A stretch of DNA of 41,937 bases from Thiohalocapsa halophila. GTDB taxonomy: Bacteria > Pseudomonadota > Gammaproteobacteria > Chromatiales > Chromatiaceae. The stretch's first letter is position 1. The number at the start of each line of letters is the position of its first letter. Shown here one piece after another: positions 31,737-39,686 of the stretch. Under the pieces are notes generated by a model. That model saw only the letters and a program-made list of their open reading frames with translations. It had not been told where the DNA came from and searched no databases. Location of the stretch: the NCBI RefSeq assembly GCF_016583825.1, contig NZ_NRRV01000052.1:1-41937 (forward strand). The letters are read 5' to 3'. The translations under genes were made by a program, and so were the position numbers.

Positions 31737-33603
31737 CACCAGCACGCCCGGCGCCCGCGGCGGCGACGTCGCCCGGGCGCTGGCCACGGCGCCGGTCCAG
31801 GACTACCTGGAGCAGCTCCACGCTGAGCTGGCGCAGGTGAGCGGCGGTACCATCGCCGACTACATTCCGGAGCTGACCCGGGCCGACCCCAACTGGCTCG
31901 GTATCGCCATCGCTACCGCGGACGGGCACATCTACCAGGTGGGCGACTCCCGCCAGCCTTTCACGGTGCAGTCCATCTCCAAGGCCATCGCCTATGGGCT
32001 GGCGCTGTCGGACCAAGGGCTGGATGCGGTGCTGGCCAAGGTCGGCGTGGAGCCCTCCGGCGAGGCCTTCAACTCCATCAGCCTGGAGCCGGACACGGGC
32101 CGGCCCATGAACCCGATGATCAACGCCGGTGCCATCGCCACGACGGCGCTGGTGCGCGATGATCGAGCGCCGCCGCTGGAGCGCCTGCTGGCCACCTTCG
32201 CCGGCTACACCGGCCACGCCATGGACATCGACACGGCGGTGTTCGAGTCCGAGCGCGAGACGGGCCACCGCAACCGCGCCATCGCCCACCTGCTGCGCGG
32301 CTACGGCATTCTGGAGAGCTCGCCGGAGGCGGCCACCGACCTCTACTTCCAGCAGTGCGCCATTCGGGTCACCGCCCGCGATCTGGCGCTCATGGGTGCC
32401 TGTCTCGCCAACGGCGGGGTCAATCCGGTGACCGGCGTGGTGGCGCTGAAGCGCCGCTACGTGGACAAGGTGCTTGCCGTGATGAGTACCTGCGGCATGT
32501 ATGACTACTCCGGCGGCTGGATCTTCAATGTCGGCATGCCGGCGAAGAGCGGCGTCGGCGGTGGCATCATGGCCGTGCTGCCGGGGCAGTTCGGTCTCGG
32601 GGTCTTCTCGCCGCCGCTGGATGCCAAGGGCAACAGCGTGCGCGGCATCGAGGCCTGCGAGCGAATCTCCCGGGACTTCGGGCTGCATTTGTTCAGTGTC
32701 GCGCGGGCGACCTCGGCGACGGTGCTGCGGCGCAGCTACGACTGCACCCGGATCCGCTCGCGGCGCGAGCGCAGCCCGGCGGAGACTGCCTTGCTGGCCG
32801 AGCAGGGCGGGCGCGTGCGGGTCTACGAGCTGCAGGGCGAGCTGGTGTTCGGCAGCGCGGAGTCGGTGGAGCTGGCCATGCTCGCCGATCTCGCGGAGGC
32901 CGATGCCCTGGTGGTGGATCTCAAGCGCGTCGTCGCCGTCGGCGATGCCGCTGCCCGGCTGCTGCTGCGCCTCGCCGAGCGCGTCGCAGCCTCCGGCAAG
33001 CAAATCTATTTCACCGAGACCATGCACCTCTACGGCTTCCGGCGGCTGCTGCAAAAAACCCATGCCGCCGCCAGCGCCGACTGGCTGCGCTTCGACGACA
33101 CCGACCGCGCCGTGGAGGTTTGCGAGCAGCGCTTGGTGGATGCCGCGGGCGTTGGCGCCGATGTCCTAGACGGCGCCGATCTGCACAATAATTATCTCTG
33201 CCGGGGCCTGTCCGACACGGCGCTGGATACCGTGCGCGCCGCCGGCAGCGAGCGTCGTTATCCCGCTGGTGCGGCGGTGCTGAGCATCGGCGATACGGCT
33301 CAGAGCGTCTTCTTCGTGCTCGCCGGCGAGGCGGAGGTGTGGGTCAGCACCGGCGAGGGCGGTAAGTCCGGGCGGCGGGTGCGGCTCACCACGCTCGGCC
33401 CCGGCACGGTGTTCGGCGAGATCGGCGTCCTCGACCGTGAGCGGCGCACGGCCAATGTCACCGCGAGCACCGATCTTACCTGCCTTGAGGTCCCTTTCGC
33501 GGTGCTCGACCCGGCCATCCGCGAGCACATGCTCGCCAACATGGCGCGGCATTTCGCCGCCATGCTGCGGGAGAACGCCGAGCTGGTGCGCCATCTCGCC
33601 TGA
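31729..33603 (+). CDS. glsA: Glutaminase A fused to STAS and cyclic-nucleotide-binding domains
   Basis: The GTG start at 31729 overlaps the upstream gene. The 624-residue protein has three parts. Residues about 20-330 are a glutaminase of the serine-lactamase-like family with the Ser-x-x-Lys dyad in FTVQSISKAI (Ser82, Lys85), plus EPSGEAFNSI, RPMNPMINAGAI and SGVGGGIMAVLPGQFGLGVF. Residues about 345-450 are a STAS-like domain (VYELQGELVFGSAE, ALVVDLKRVVAVGDAAARLL). Residues about 488-605 are a cNMP-binding domain (AAVLSIGDTAQSVFFVLAGE, FGEIGVLDRERRTANVTA). It would hydrolyse glutamine to glutamate and ammonia with regulation through the C-terminal domains. The exact ligand is unknown. Confidence 0.9.
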   Translation: MADTSTPGARGGDVARALATAPVQDYLEQLHAELAQVSGGTIADYIPELTRADPNWLGIAIATADGHIYQVGDSRQPFTVQSISKAIAYGLALSDQGLDAVLAKVGVEPSGEAFNSISLEPDTGRPMNPMINAGAIATTALVRDDRAPPLERLLATFAGYTGHAMDIDTAVFESERETGHRNRAIAHLLRGYGILESSPEAATDLYFQQCAIRVTARDLALMGACLANGGVNPVTGVVALKRRYVDKVLAVMSTCGMYDYSGGWIFNVGMPAKSGVGGGIMAVLPGQFGLGVFSPPLDAKGNSVRGIEACERISRDFGLHLFSVARATSATVLRRSYDCTRIRSRRERSPAETALLAEQGGRVRVYELQGELVFGSAESVELAMLADLAEADALVVDLKRVVAVGDAAARLLLRLAERVAASGKQIYFTETMHLYGFRRLLQKTHAAASADWLRFDDTDRAVEVCEQRLVDAAGVGADVLDGADLHNNYLCRGLSDTALDTVRAAGSERRYPAGAAVLSIGDTAQSVFFVLAGEAEVWVSTGEGGKSGRRVRLTTLGPGTVFGEIGVLDRERRTANVTASTDLTCLEVPFAVLDPAIREHMLANMARHFAAMLRENAELVRHLA

Positions 33604-33607
33604 CCCC

Positions 33608-33858
33608 GTGGGAGCGGTCTCTGGCCGCGACGGACGCTGGCCGCGGCGCTGGAAGACGTCGCGGCAAGGATGCCGCTCCCACGGCGCGGTCTGGTGTGGG
33701 AGCGGCGTCTCGCCGCGACGGATGCTGGCTGCGGCGCTGGAAGACGTGGCGGCAAGGATGCCGCTCCCACGGCGCGGTCTGGTGTGGGAGCGGCGTCTCG
33801 CCGCGACGGATGTTGGCTGCGGCGCTGGAAGACGTGGCGGCAAGGATGCCGCTCCCAC
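33608..33858. repeat. 88-bp period REP-like array, three units
   Basis: GTGGGAGCGG starts at 33608, 33696 and 33784, each unit ending in CCGCTCCCAC about 80 bases later. Units 2 and 3 are nearly identical and unit 1 is slightly diverged. Each unit contains paired terminal inverted repeats that could form long hairpins, as in bacterial interspersed mosaic (REP/BIME) elements. It fills the gap between the glutaminase and SRAP genes. Confidence 0.85.
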
Positions 33859-33905
33859 GGCTCCCGGCCTTGGAAAACGCGGATGATCGGCGCTACTGTT
33901 GCATC

Positions 33906-34649
33906 ATGTGTGGCCGCTTCGTTCAACACGCCGACCCTGAGATCTATGCCAGTCGCTACGCGGCGGAGCTGGACGCGGACGGTCTCGGCGATTGGCACCC
34001 GAGCTACAACATGGCACCGACCCGCCCGGTGCTGGCCATCCGCGCCGGCAACGACGGGGGGCGCGAGCTCACGGCGCTGCGCTGGGGCCTGATCCCGAGC
34101 TGGTCCAAGGGCCCGGACAGCCGCTACAGCATGATCAACGCCCGCGCCGAGACCGTCGCGAGCAAGCCGGCCTATCGCAGCGCCTTCAAGCGCCGACGCT
34201 GCGTGATCCCCGCCGAAGGCTTCTACGAGTGGCAGTCGCCGGCAGGCGGCGCGCAACAGCAAAAGGGCAAGCCCAAGCAGCCCTTTTTCATCCACCGTCA
34301 GGACAAAGCGCCCGTCCTGCTCGCCGGGCTTTGGGAATATTGGCGGCCCGAAGACGGTGATCCGGTGCGTTCCTGCACCATTATCGTCACGGACGCCAAC
34401 AGCGCCGTGGCCGGTATCCATGAGCGCATGCCGGTAGTCTTGGATGCGTCCGCCATGGACTCCTGGCTCGATCCGCAGAACGCCGACACCGACGCCCTGC
34501 AGGCCCTGTTGCGGCCGGCGCCCGCCGAGGACTGGGCCGCGCAGCCCGTCTCGCGACGGGTCAACAGCCCGGCGAACGACGACGCGGGTCTCCTCGCGGC
34601 GCTCGAGGATGGCGACAACCAAGCAGGCGACCAGGCCGACGGCCGATGA
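33906..34649 (+). CDS. SRAP-domain DNA-protein crosslink sensor (YedK/HMCES-like)
   Basis: The start is ATG 33906, so that Cys becomes residue 2 (MCGRF); the longer frame from 33696 comes from the REP array. The 247-residue protein shows YNMAPTRPVL (the Asn-Met-Ala-Pro-Thr region), MINARAETV, VIPAEGFYEWQ (catalytic Glu) and VAGIHERMPVVLD (His and Arg/Met of the active site). SRAP proteins cap abasic sites in single-stranded DNA through a Cys2 thiazolidine. The C-terminal 25 residues are acidic and variable. Confidence 0.9.
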   Translation: MCGRFVQHADPEIYASRYAAELDADGLGDWHPSYNMAPTRPVLAIRAGNDGGRELTALRWGLIPSWSKGPDSRYSMINARAETVASKPAYRSAFKRRRCVIPAEGFYEWQSPAGGAQQQKGKPKQPFFIHRQDKAPVLLAGLWEYWRPEDGDPVRSCTIIVTDANSAVAGIHERMPVVLDASAMDSWLDPQNADTDALQALLRPAPAEDWAAQPVSRRVNSPANDDAGLLAALEDGDNQAGDQADGR

Positions 34650-34925
34650 GGCTGTCGCGCACGGGGCTGCGTCGGCTCGGCTTCGCATCAAGAATGCGTG
34701 TACGCCGATTCCTATGCGATTGGCTGGCTTGGGTATATACTCAAATGCCCTGCCTACGGTACGGAAATTGCCGCGGCTGGCCGTGCCGAGAGATGTGAGC
34801 CGGCGCACAGTTTCGGCGAGCCGAGTCCGTTGTGCTTGTACATGGATGCACACCGCAAGGGTCACGATCCTGCACCGAGGCAGGACCGAGGCAGGGCAGG
34901 CAAGAACAACGACACCAGTACGCAC
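34650..34925. other. 276-base upstream region of the exopolysaccharide cluster
   Basis: No gene is seen. TATACT at 34736-34741 could be a -10 element, but no -35 with suitable spacing is present (TTGGCT at 34720 gives a 10-base spacer). It probably contains the operon promoter. Confidence 0.3.
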
Positions 34926-36341
34926 ATGGCACGCCAAGCTCTGAAGATTCCGGGACCCCTGGGTCAGCGCATGCGCGGGCGCTGGCGTCTGTCCATCAGG
35001 CGCTCCTTGTTGCCCGCCGTGCGCTTCTTCGCCGATGTCATTCCGCGTCTGCTGGACATCACCGTCGCTGCAGGGCTGTTGCTGGTGCTGTCCCCGGTGG
35101 TGCTGGTGCGTGCCACGGCGAGCATCTGGCAGACCGGTCGGTTGTTCGATGCCGAGGATCTGGTGGGGCGCTTTCGCAGCCGCATCCAGCGCCTCGCCTT
35201 CGCCGGGCACGGTCCGGCGCGTGGGCTCGGGGTATGGCTCAGCGTCCTGAAGGGGGACCTCGCTATGGTCGGCCCACGGCCGCTGACGGCGGCGGAGGCG
35301 GTGGCGGTGCCGGCCGCGGACGCCGTGCGCTTTGCGGTACGCCCAGGCCTGGTGTCGCCTTTTGGCGTCAAGCGCAAGGTGGGTATCGCGCATGTCGGCG
35401 AGAGTCGGCTGGACCGGGATTTCGTCTATGGTCAGTCGGTGAAAGGCGATCTCGGGCTGGCAGCGCGCTCGGTGCTGAACGGTATACTCGGCGGCGATGG
35501 CACCGGCCGGGCAATGCCGAGGGTGCTCAATTTCTTCGGTATTCCGATCCAGAACACCAGTATGGCGGAGGCCGTGGACTGGCTCATGGCCGCCAGCGAC
35601 CCCAGCGACCCCGGCCGCCGCGCTTCGCGGCAGCTCGCCTTCGTCAATCCGGACTGCCTCAACATCGCCTGGCGTGATGCCGACTACCGCGACGCCCTGC
35701 TGGCATCGGCACGGGTGCTGCCGGACGGCATCGGTATCCATATCGGCTGCCGCATGCAGGGGCTCGCGCTACGCGAGAACGTCAACGGCACGGACCTGTT
35801 TCCGCTGCTGTGCGCGGCAGCGGCGCAGCAGAGCCGCTCGCTGTTCCTGCTGGGCGCCCGCCCCGGCATCGCGGCGGCGGCAGCCGAGCACATGCAGCAG
35901 CGCTACCCGGCGCTCAGGGTCGCCGGTACCCGCGACGGCTATTTCGATGCCGCCGATGAGCCCGCCGTCATCGAGCAGATCAACCAAAGCGGCGCCGATA
36001 TCCTGCTGGTAGCCTTCGGCGCACCGCGACAGGACCTGTGGCTGCAGCAGCACCGACAGGCCCTGAAGCCGCCGGTGCGCATGGGTGTCGGCGGCCTGTT
36101 CGACTTCTACTCCGGGCGTATCCAGCGGGCGCCGGTATGGATGCGCGAGATCGGCCTGGAATGGGCCTACCGTCTGTTGCAGGAGCCGGGACGGATGTGG
36201 CGGCGCTATGTCATTGGCAATCCGCTCTTCCTGTACCGTGTCTGGCGCCAAATGCAGGCGCCGGAGCGGTTTGCGCTGCCCGCGGCGGCGAGGGCGCCGG
36301 AGATCGCTCGGCCCGCCGGCGTGGCGGGGATGGCGCCATGA
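34926..36341 (+). CDS. Fusion of degenerate sugar-transferase domain and WecG/TagA-type glycosyltransferase
   Basis: From ATG 34926 (MARQALKI) the product is 471 residues. Residues about 30-190 resemble the bacterial sugar transferase (WbaP/ExoY-type) with one membrane hairpin (LLDITVAAGLLLVLSPVVLV) and GDLAMVGPRPLTAAEA, but much of the usual catalytic stretch is shortened. Residues about 198-455 are a GT26 (WecG/TagA/CpsF) domain: FGIPIQNTSMAEAVDWLM, LAFVNPDCLNIAW, LPDGIGIHIGC, ADILLVAFGAPRQDLWLQQH and GVGGLFDFYSGRIQRAPVW. It would transfer a sugar to a lipid-linked precursor at the membrane. Its stop overlaps the next gene by ATGA. Confidence 0.85.
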   Translation: MARQALKIPGPLGQRMRGRWRLSIRRSLLPAVRFFADVIPRLLDITVAAGLLLVLSPVVLVRATASIWQTGRLFDAEDLVGRFRSRIQRLAFAGHGPARGLGVWLSVLKGDLAMVGPRPLTAAEAVAVPAADAVRFAVRPGLVSPFGVKRKVGIAHVGESRLDRDFVYGQSVKGDLGLAARSVLNGILGGDGTGRAMPRVLNFFGIPIQNTSMAEAVDWLMAASDPSDPGRRASRQLAFVNPDCLNIAWRDADYRDALLASARVLPDGIGIHIGCRMQGLALRENVNGTDLFPLLCAAAAQQSRSLFLLGARPGIAAAAAEHMQQRYPALRVAGTRDGYFDAADEPAVIEQINQSGADILLVAFGAPRQDLWLQQHRQALKPPVRMGVGGLFDFYSGRIQRAPVWMREIGLEWAYRLLQEPGRMWRRYVIGNPLFLYRVWRQMQAPERFALPAAARAPEIARPAGVAGMAP

Positions 36342-37072
36342 CCGCCAGTAGCGAGCACAAGCGCCGACAAGAGGCGCTCATCAAGCGCTACGGCAGCCCG
36401 GCTGCGCTCGGCGCCAAGGCGAAGGCGCGCATGCTGCTCAAGCGCGCCGCCTGGGTGGGTGTCGTACGCGGCTCCTATCTGCTCAAGCGTCTGTTCGACA
36501 TCCTGGCCTCCGCCGTGCTGCTGGTGCTCTTGCTACCGGTGCTCGGCCTTGTTGCGCTGGCGATTCGTCTGGAGTCGCCGGGGCCCGTCCTGTTCCGGCA
36601 GACCCGCGTCGGCCGCTGGGGGCAGCTCTTCACCATGTGGAAGCTCCGCTCCATGTACATCGACGCCGAGGCGCGCAAGGCCGCGCTCATGGCACAGAAC
36701 GAGATGGCCGGCGGCGTCATCTTCAAGATGAAGGACGATCCCCGGGTCACCAAGGTCGGCCGCTTTATCCGCAAGACCAGCATCGATGAGCTGCCGCAGC
36801 TGTGGAACGTGCTGCGCGGCGACATGTCTCTGGTGGGCCCGCGCCCGCCGGTGCCGGCGGAGGTGGATGAGTACTCGCTCTCGGACCGTCGGCGGCTGGA
36901 GGTTATCCCGGGCATCACCTGTATCTGGCAAATCTCCGGGCGCTCGGAGATTCCCTTCGACCAGCAGGTGGAGCTGGATGTCCAGTACATCGAGTCCCAG
37001 TCCTTCTGGATGGACTTGAAAATACTCCTAAAAACCGTGCCCGCGTTGTTGCTCGGCACCGGCGCCTACTGA
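36338..37072 (+). CDS. Undecaprenyl-phosphate sugar-phosphate transferase (WbaP/ExoY-like)
   Basis: The 244-residue protein has one N-terminal membrane segment (LFDILASAVLLVLLLPVL). The bacterial sugar transferase core follows: RQTRVGRWGQLFTMWKLRSM, DPRVTKVGRFIRKTSIDELP, QLWNVLRGDMSLVGPRPPVP and PGITCIWQISGRSEIPFDQQ. All conserved catalytic residues (RTS/KTSIDELPQ, GDMSLVGPRP) are present, unlike the two degenerate relatives in this cluster. It starts polysaccharide synthesis by loading the first sugar phosphate on the lipid carrier. Overlaps the upstream fusion gene by four bases. Confidence 0.92.
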   Translation: MTASSEHKRRQEALIKRYGSPAALGAKAKARMLLKRAAWVGVVRGSYLLKRLFDILASAVLLVLLLPVLGLVALAIRLESPGPVLFRQTRVGRWGQLFTMWKLRSMYIDAEARKAALMAQNEMAGGVIFKMKDDPRVTKVGRFIRKTSIDELPQLWNVLRGDMSLVGPRPPVPAEVDEYSLSDRRRLEVIPGITCIWQISGRSEIPFDQQVELDVQYIESQSFWMDLKILLKTVPALLLGTGAY

Positions 37073-37082
37073 GGACCTCACC

Positions 37083-37154
37083 ATGTGCAAGGCGAGACGC
37101 ACCGCCTGCAACCGCACGCCCACGCTGCCCTGCACTCATCCAGGGAGCGCCTGA
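37083..37154 (+). CDS. Possible 23-residue Cys-containing leader peptide
   Basis: An ATG preceded by GAGG opens a 23-codon frame (MCKARRTACNRTPTLPCTHP, GSA) that ends three bases before the start of the next large gene. The spacing could mean translational coupling. The frame is short and could be chance, so this is only a candidate. Confidence 0.2.
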   Translation: MCKARRTACNRTPTLPCTHPGSA

Positions 37155-37157
37155 GCC

Positions 37158-38651
37158 ATGCGCGCCCTCGTGTTCGCAGATCGCCCGGCCGCCGATCTGG
37201 CGCCGCTGGATGCCCAGTACGCGCCGGCACTGCTGCCGGTGGCGGATCGGGCGCTGGTGCAGTTCCGCCTGGAGGAGCTCATCGATGCCGGCATCACCGA
37301 GCTCGTCTTCGTGCTGGCCGAGCACGCCGACAAGCTGGAGGCCCTGCTCGGCGCCGGCGAGCGCTGGGGCGGTCGCTTTCGCTTCGCCCTGAGCCGCAGC
37401 GGCCGCCACGGCGGCGAAGCCCCCAGCGCCGTCTGGCCGCGGCTGGCACTGGGAGAAGACGAGCCGCTGCTGGCCCTGCGCGCGGACTTGCTGGCGGGTC
37501 CCTGCATTGCGGACTTTCTGGATCAAGCCCAGGGGCTGCCGGGGTCGGTGGTGCTGGGTGCCGCGGCCGACCCGAGGGCGTCGCTGGTGCTGCTGCGTGC
37601 CGGGCATCCTGATCCCGCGCCCTTGCTGGATCTGTTGCATTGGCACGGCGGGCCAGCCGACGCCGCCGCTGCCGCTGCCGCCCACACCGTCGACCTGCGC
37701 GCTACGGCGCTGAGCCTGATCGAGTCCGTGGCGGAGTACCATCGCGCCAACCGAGATCTCGTGGCCGGACGGCTGGCCGGGCTCGCCGCCGGCGGCCGCG
37801 AGGTGGCGCTCGGCCTCACCGCCGGTCGCCGTGCCGCGGTGGCGCCCCGGAGCCTCAAGCAGGGCCAGGCCTATGTCGGGGAGAACAGCCGGGTCAGCGC
37901 CGATGCCGAGCTGCTCGGCGAGGTGGTCATCGCCCGGGACGTGGTGGTGGACCGGGGGGCGACCATCATCGACAGCGTCATTTTGCCGCACAGCTACATC
38001 GGCGAGCTGGTGGAGTTGAGCAATGCCGTGGTCGCCCACGACGTCCTGATTCGCGTGGATACAGGGGCGGTGCTCAAGGTGGCGGATGCCTTTCTGCTCG
38101 GGCGCCTCGGCGGCGAGGCCGCGCAGCCGGAGGGCCCGCGCCTCGCAGACCGCATCCTGGGTACGCTGCTGCTGCTGTTGTCGCTGCCCCTGTGGCCCGT
38201 CGCGCTGGCCGCTGCGGCGCTGGAGTCCGGCGGCGGCCTGCTGCGCGGCGAGACGCTCATCGGCAACCGCGGCGCGGCGCTGCCTGGTGTCGCCGGCGGC
38301 GACCGCGAGCCGGCCTTCTCGAGCCGGCGCTTCGCCACCAGCATCCCGGTGCTGGCGACGCTGCCGCGCATCCTGGCGGTGGTCAGCGGCGATCTGCGCC
38401 CGGTGGGCGTCGCCCCGCTGACGCCGCAGCAGGCGGAGTCCCGCACCGAAGACTGGCAGCGGGTGCGCGATCAGGCGCCGGTGGGGCTCATCGGGCCCAC
38501 GCAGCTGACGCTGCCGCCGGATGCGCCCTTTGACGAGCGGCTCATGAGCGACGCCTTCTACGCGGGCAAGCGCAGCGCCCTCGGCGACCTGCGCTGGCTC
38601 TGGGTCGGGCTGCTCGGACTCTTCAGCCGCCGCGCTTGGCAGCGGGCTTGA
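37158..38651 (+). CDS. Nucleotidyltransferase-LbH-sugar transferase-like fusion protein
   Basis: The 497-residue protein has an N-terminal nucleotidyltransferase-like Rossmann domain (PVADRALVQFRLEELIDAGI, TELVFVLAEHADKL) that lacks an obvious nucleotide-binding GxGTR signature. A left-handed beta-helix region follows at about 234-310 (NSRVSADAELLGEVVIARDV, VVDRGATIIDSVILPHSYIG). A C-terminal membrane segment and degenerate sugar transferase remnant follow (LLLLLSLPLWPVALAAAALE, AVVSGDLRPVGVAPLTP). It may bind or modify nucleotide sugars in the exopolysaccharide pathway. Active-site residues of all three families look incomplete, so it could have a scaffold role. Confidence 0.7.
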   Translation: MRALVFADRPAADLAPLDAQYAPALLPVADRALVQFRLEELIDAGITELVFVLAEHADKLEALLGAGERWGGRFRFALSRSGRHGGEAPSAVWPRLALGEDEPLLALRADLLAGPCIADFLDQAQGLPGSVVLGAAADPRASLVLLRAGHPDPAPLLDLLHWHGGPADAAAAAAAHTVDLRATALSLIESVAEYHRANRDLVAGRLAGLAAGGREVALGLTAGRRAAVAPRSLKQGQAYVGENSRVSADAELLGEVVIARDVVVDRGATIIDSVILPHSYIGELVELSNAVVAHDVLIRVDTGAVLKVADAFLLGRLGGEAAQPEGPRLADRILGTLLLLLSLPLWPVALAAAALESGGGLLRGETLIGNRGAALPGVAGGDREPAFSSRRFATSIPVLATLPRILAVVSGDLRPVGVAPLTPQQAESRTEDWQRVRDQAPVGLIGPTQLTLPPDAPFDERLMSDAFYAGKRSALGDLRWLWVGLLGLFSRRAWQRA

Positions 38652-38717
38652 ACAGATAGACCGGCATGACCGCTGGCGGCATCCCAAACACGACAACGCG
38701 CAGCGAGGGGGAGGAAC

Positions 38718-39686
38718 ATGGCCGAGGACAGCATCGAAGCGCAAGCCGGCGAGCACGCAGCCCATGCACCGCGCGTGGCCATCGCCATGCGCTCCTACAA
38801 CGACATCGACACCATCCGCGGCACGCTGGAGATGGTCGCCCGCCAGGGCTACCGCAACTTCACGCTCTGGAATTTCGACTCCAGCTCCCGCGACGGGACG
38901 CTGGAGGTGATCCGCGAGTACAACGACCCCGCCCGCATCCACCAGAACGATCCCAAGTCCTACAACCCCGGGCGGGTACTGAGCCACGCCGTGGCCACCA
39001 TCGGCGCCGAGGCGGACGTCATCGTCTTCCTGAATTCGGACGCCACGCCGGAGCGCGACGATTGGCTGGAGCGGCTCATCGCGCCGCTGGCGGTGCCGGA
39101 CGTCGGTGCCGTGTTCGGCCGTCAGACCCCGCGCCCGGATTGCCGCGAGCTCTTCCGCAAGGACACCGAGCGCGCCTTCGGCGACGGCAAGGCGTCCGCC
39201 GGCTGGGTGCACTTTTTCTCCATGGCCAATGCCGCCGCCCGCCGCGAGGTGCTGGCGCGCTACCCCTTCGAGACGGCTGTGCAATACTCCGAGGATATCG
39301 AATGGTCCTATCGGCTGCGCCGGGCGGGCCTGCGTATCGTCTATGTGCCCGAGGCCGCGGCGATGCACTCCCACAACTACACCCTGGCTCAGTCCTACAA
39401 GCGCCAGTTCGGCGAGGGCAAGGCCGAGGCCTGGATCTTCCGCAACGGCGAGCTCGACATGTCCTGGCTGCGTTACATGGTGCTGCCCACAGGTATGGAA
39501 GTCCTGCGCGATCTCGCCTGGGCCCTGCGTGAGCGCTCGCTGGAGGCGGCCCTGCACAGCGTCCCGCTGCGCGTCACCCAGAAATGGGGTCGTTGGCGCG
39601 GGCTGCGGGCAGGCCTCGGCGCGGGGCTGATGCCGGGCGCCGACGACGGCCACGGCAAGGGCGAGCACTCGCATGGGGAAGCCTGA
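38718..39686 (+). CDS. Family 2 glycosyltransferase
   Basis: The 322-residue protein shows the GT-A fold of family 2: VAIAMRSYNDIDTIRGTLEM at the N-terminus, FLNSDATPERDDWLERLI (the Asp-x-Asp-like nucleotide/metal site), and the acceptor-site ED in YSEDIEWSYRLRRAGLRIVY. It would transfer a sugar from a nucleotide-sugar to the growing chain at the cytoplasmic face. A strong GGGGAGGAAC ribosome-binding site precedes the ATG. It overlaps the following gene by 14 bases. Confidence 0.9.
   Translation: MAEDSIEAQAGEHAAHAPRVAIAMRSYNDIDTIRGTLEMVARQGYRNFTLWNFDSSSRDGTLEVIREYNDPARIHQNDPKSYNPGRVLSHAVATIGAEADVIVFLNSDATPERDDWLERLIAPLAVPDVGAVFGRQTPRPDCRELFRKDTERAFGDGKASAGWVHFFSMANAAARREVLARYPFETAVQYSEDIEWSYRLRRAGLRIVYVPEAAAMHSHNYTLAQSYKRQFGEGKAEAWIFRNGELDMSWLRYMVLPTGMEVLRDLAWALRERSLEAALHSVPLRVTQKWGRWRGLRAGLGAGLMPGADDGHGKGEHSHGEA

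Noticed and set aside
33608..33858. Possible CRISPR array because of repeats separated by about 60 bases
   Set aside because: The whole 88-base period is repeated, including what would be spacers, and no cas genes are present; it is a REP/BIME-like array.
34720..34741. Promoter with TTGGCT and TATACT
   Set aside because: The spacer is only 10 bases, too short for a sigma-70 promoter.
33300..35741. Long minus-strand open frame (813 codons) over the glutaminase end, SRAP gene and EPS gene start
   Set aside because: It crosses the REP array and three unrelated plus-strand genes and has no recognisable domain; a high-GC shadow.
36915..39674. Minus-strand open frame of 919 codons opposite the EPS cluster
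   Set aside because: It is antisense to three genes with motifs and has no domain or start-site support.
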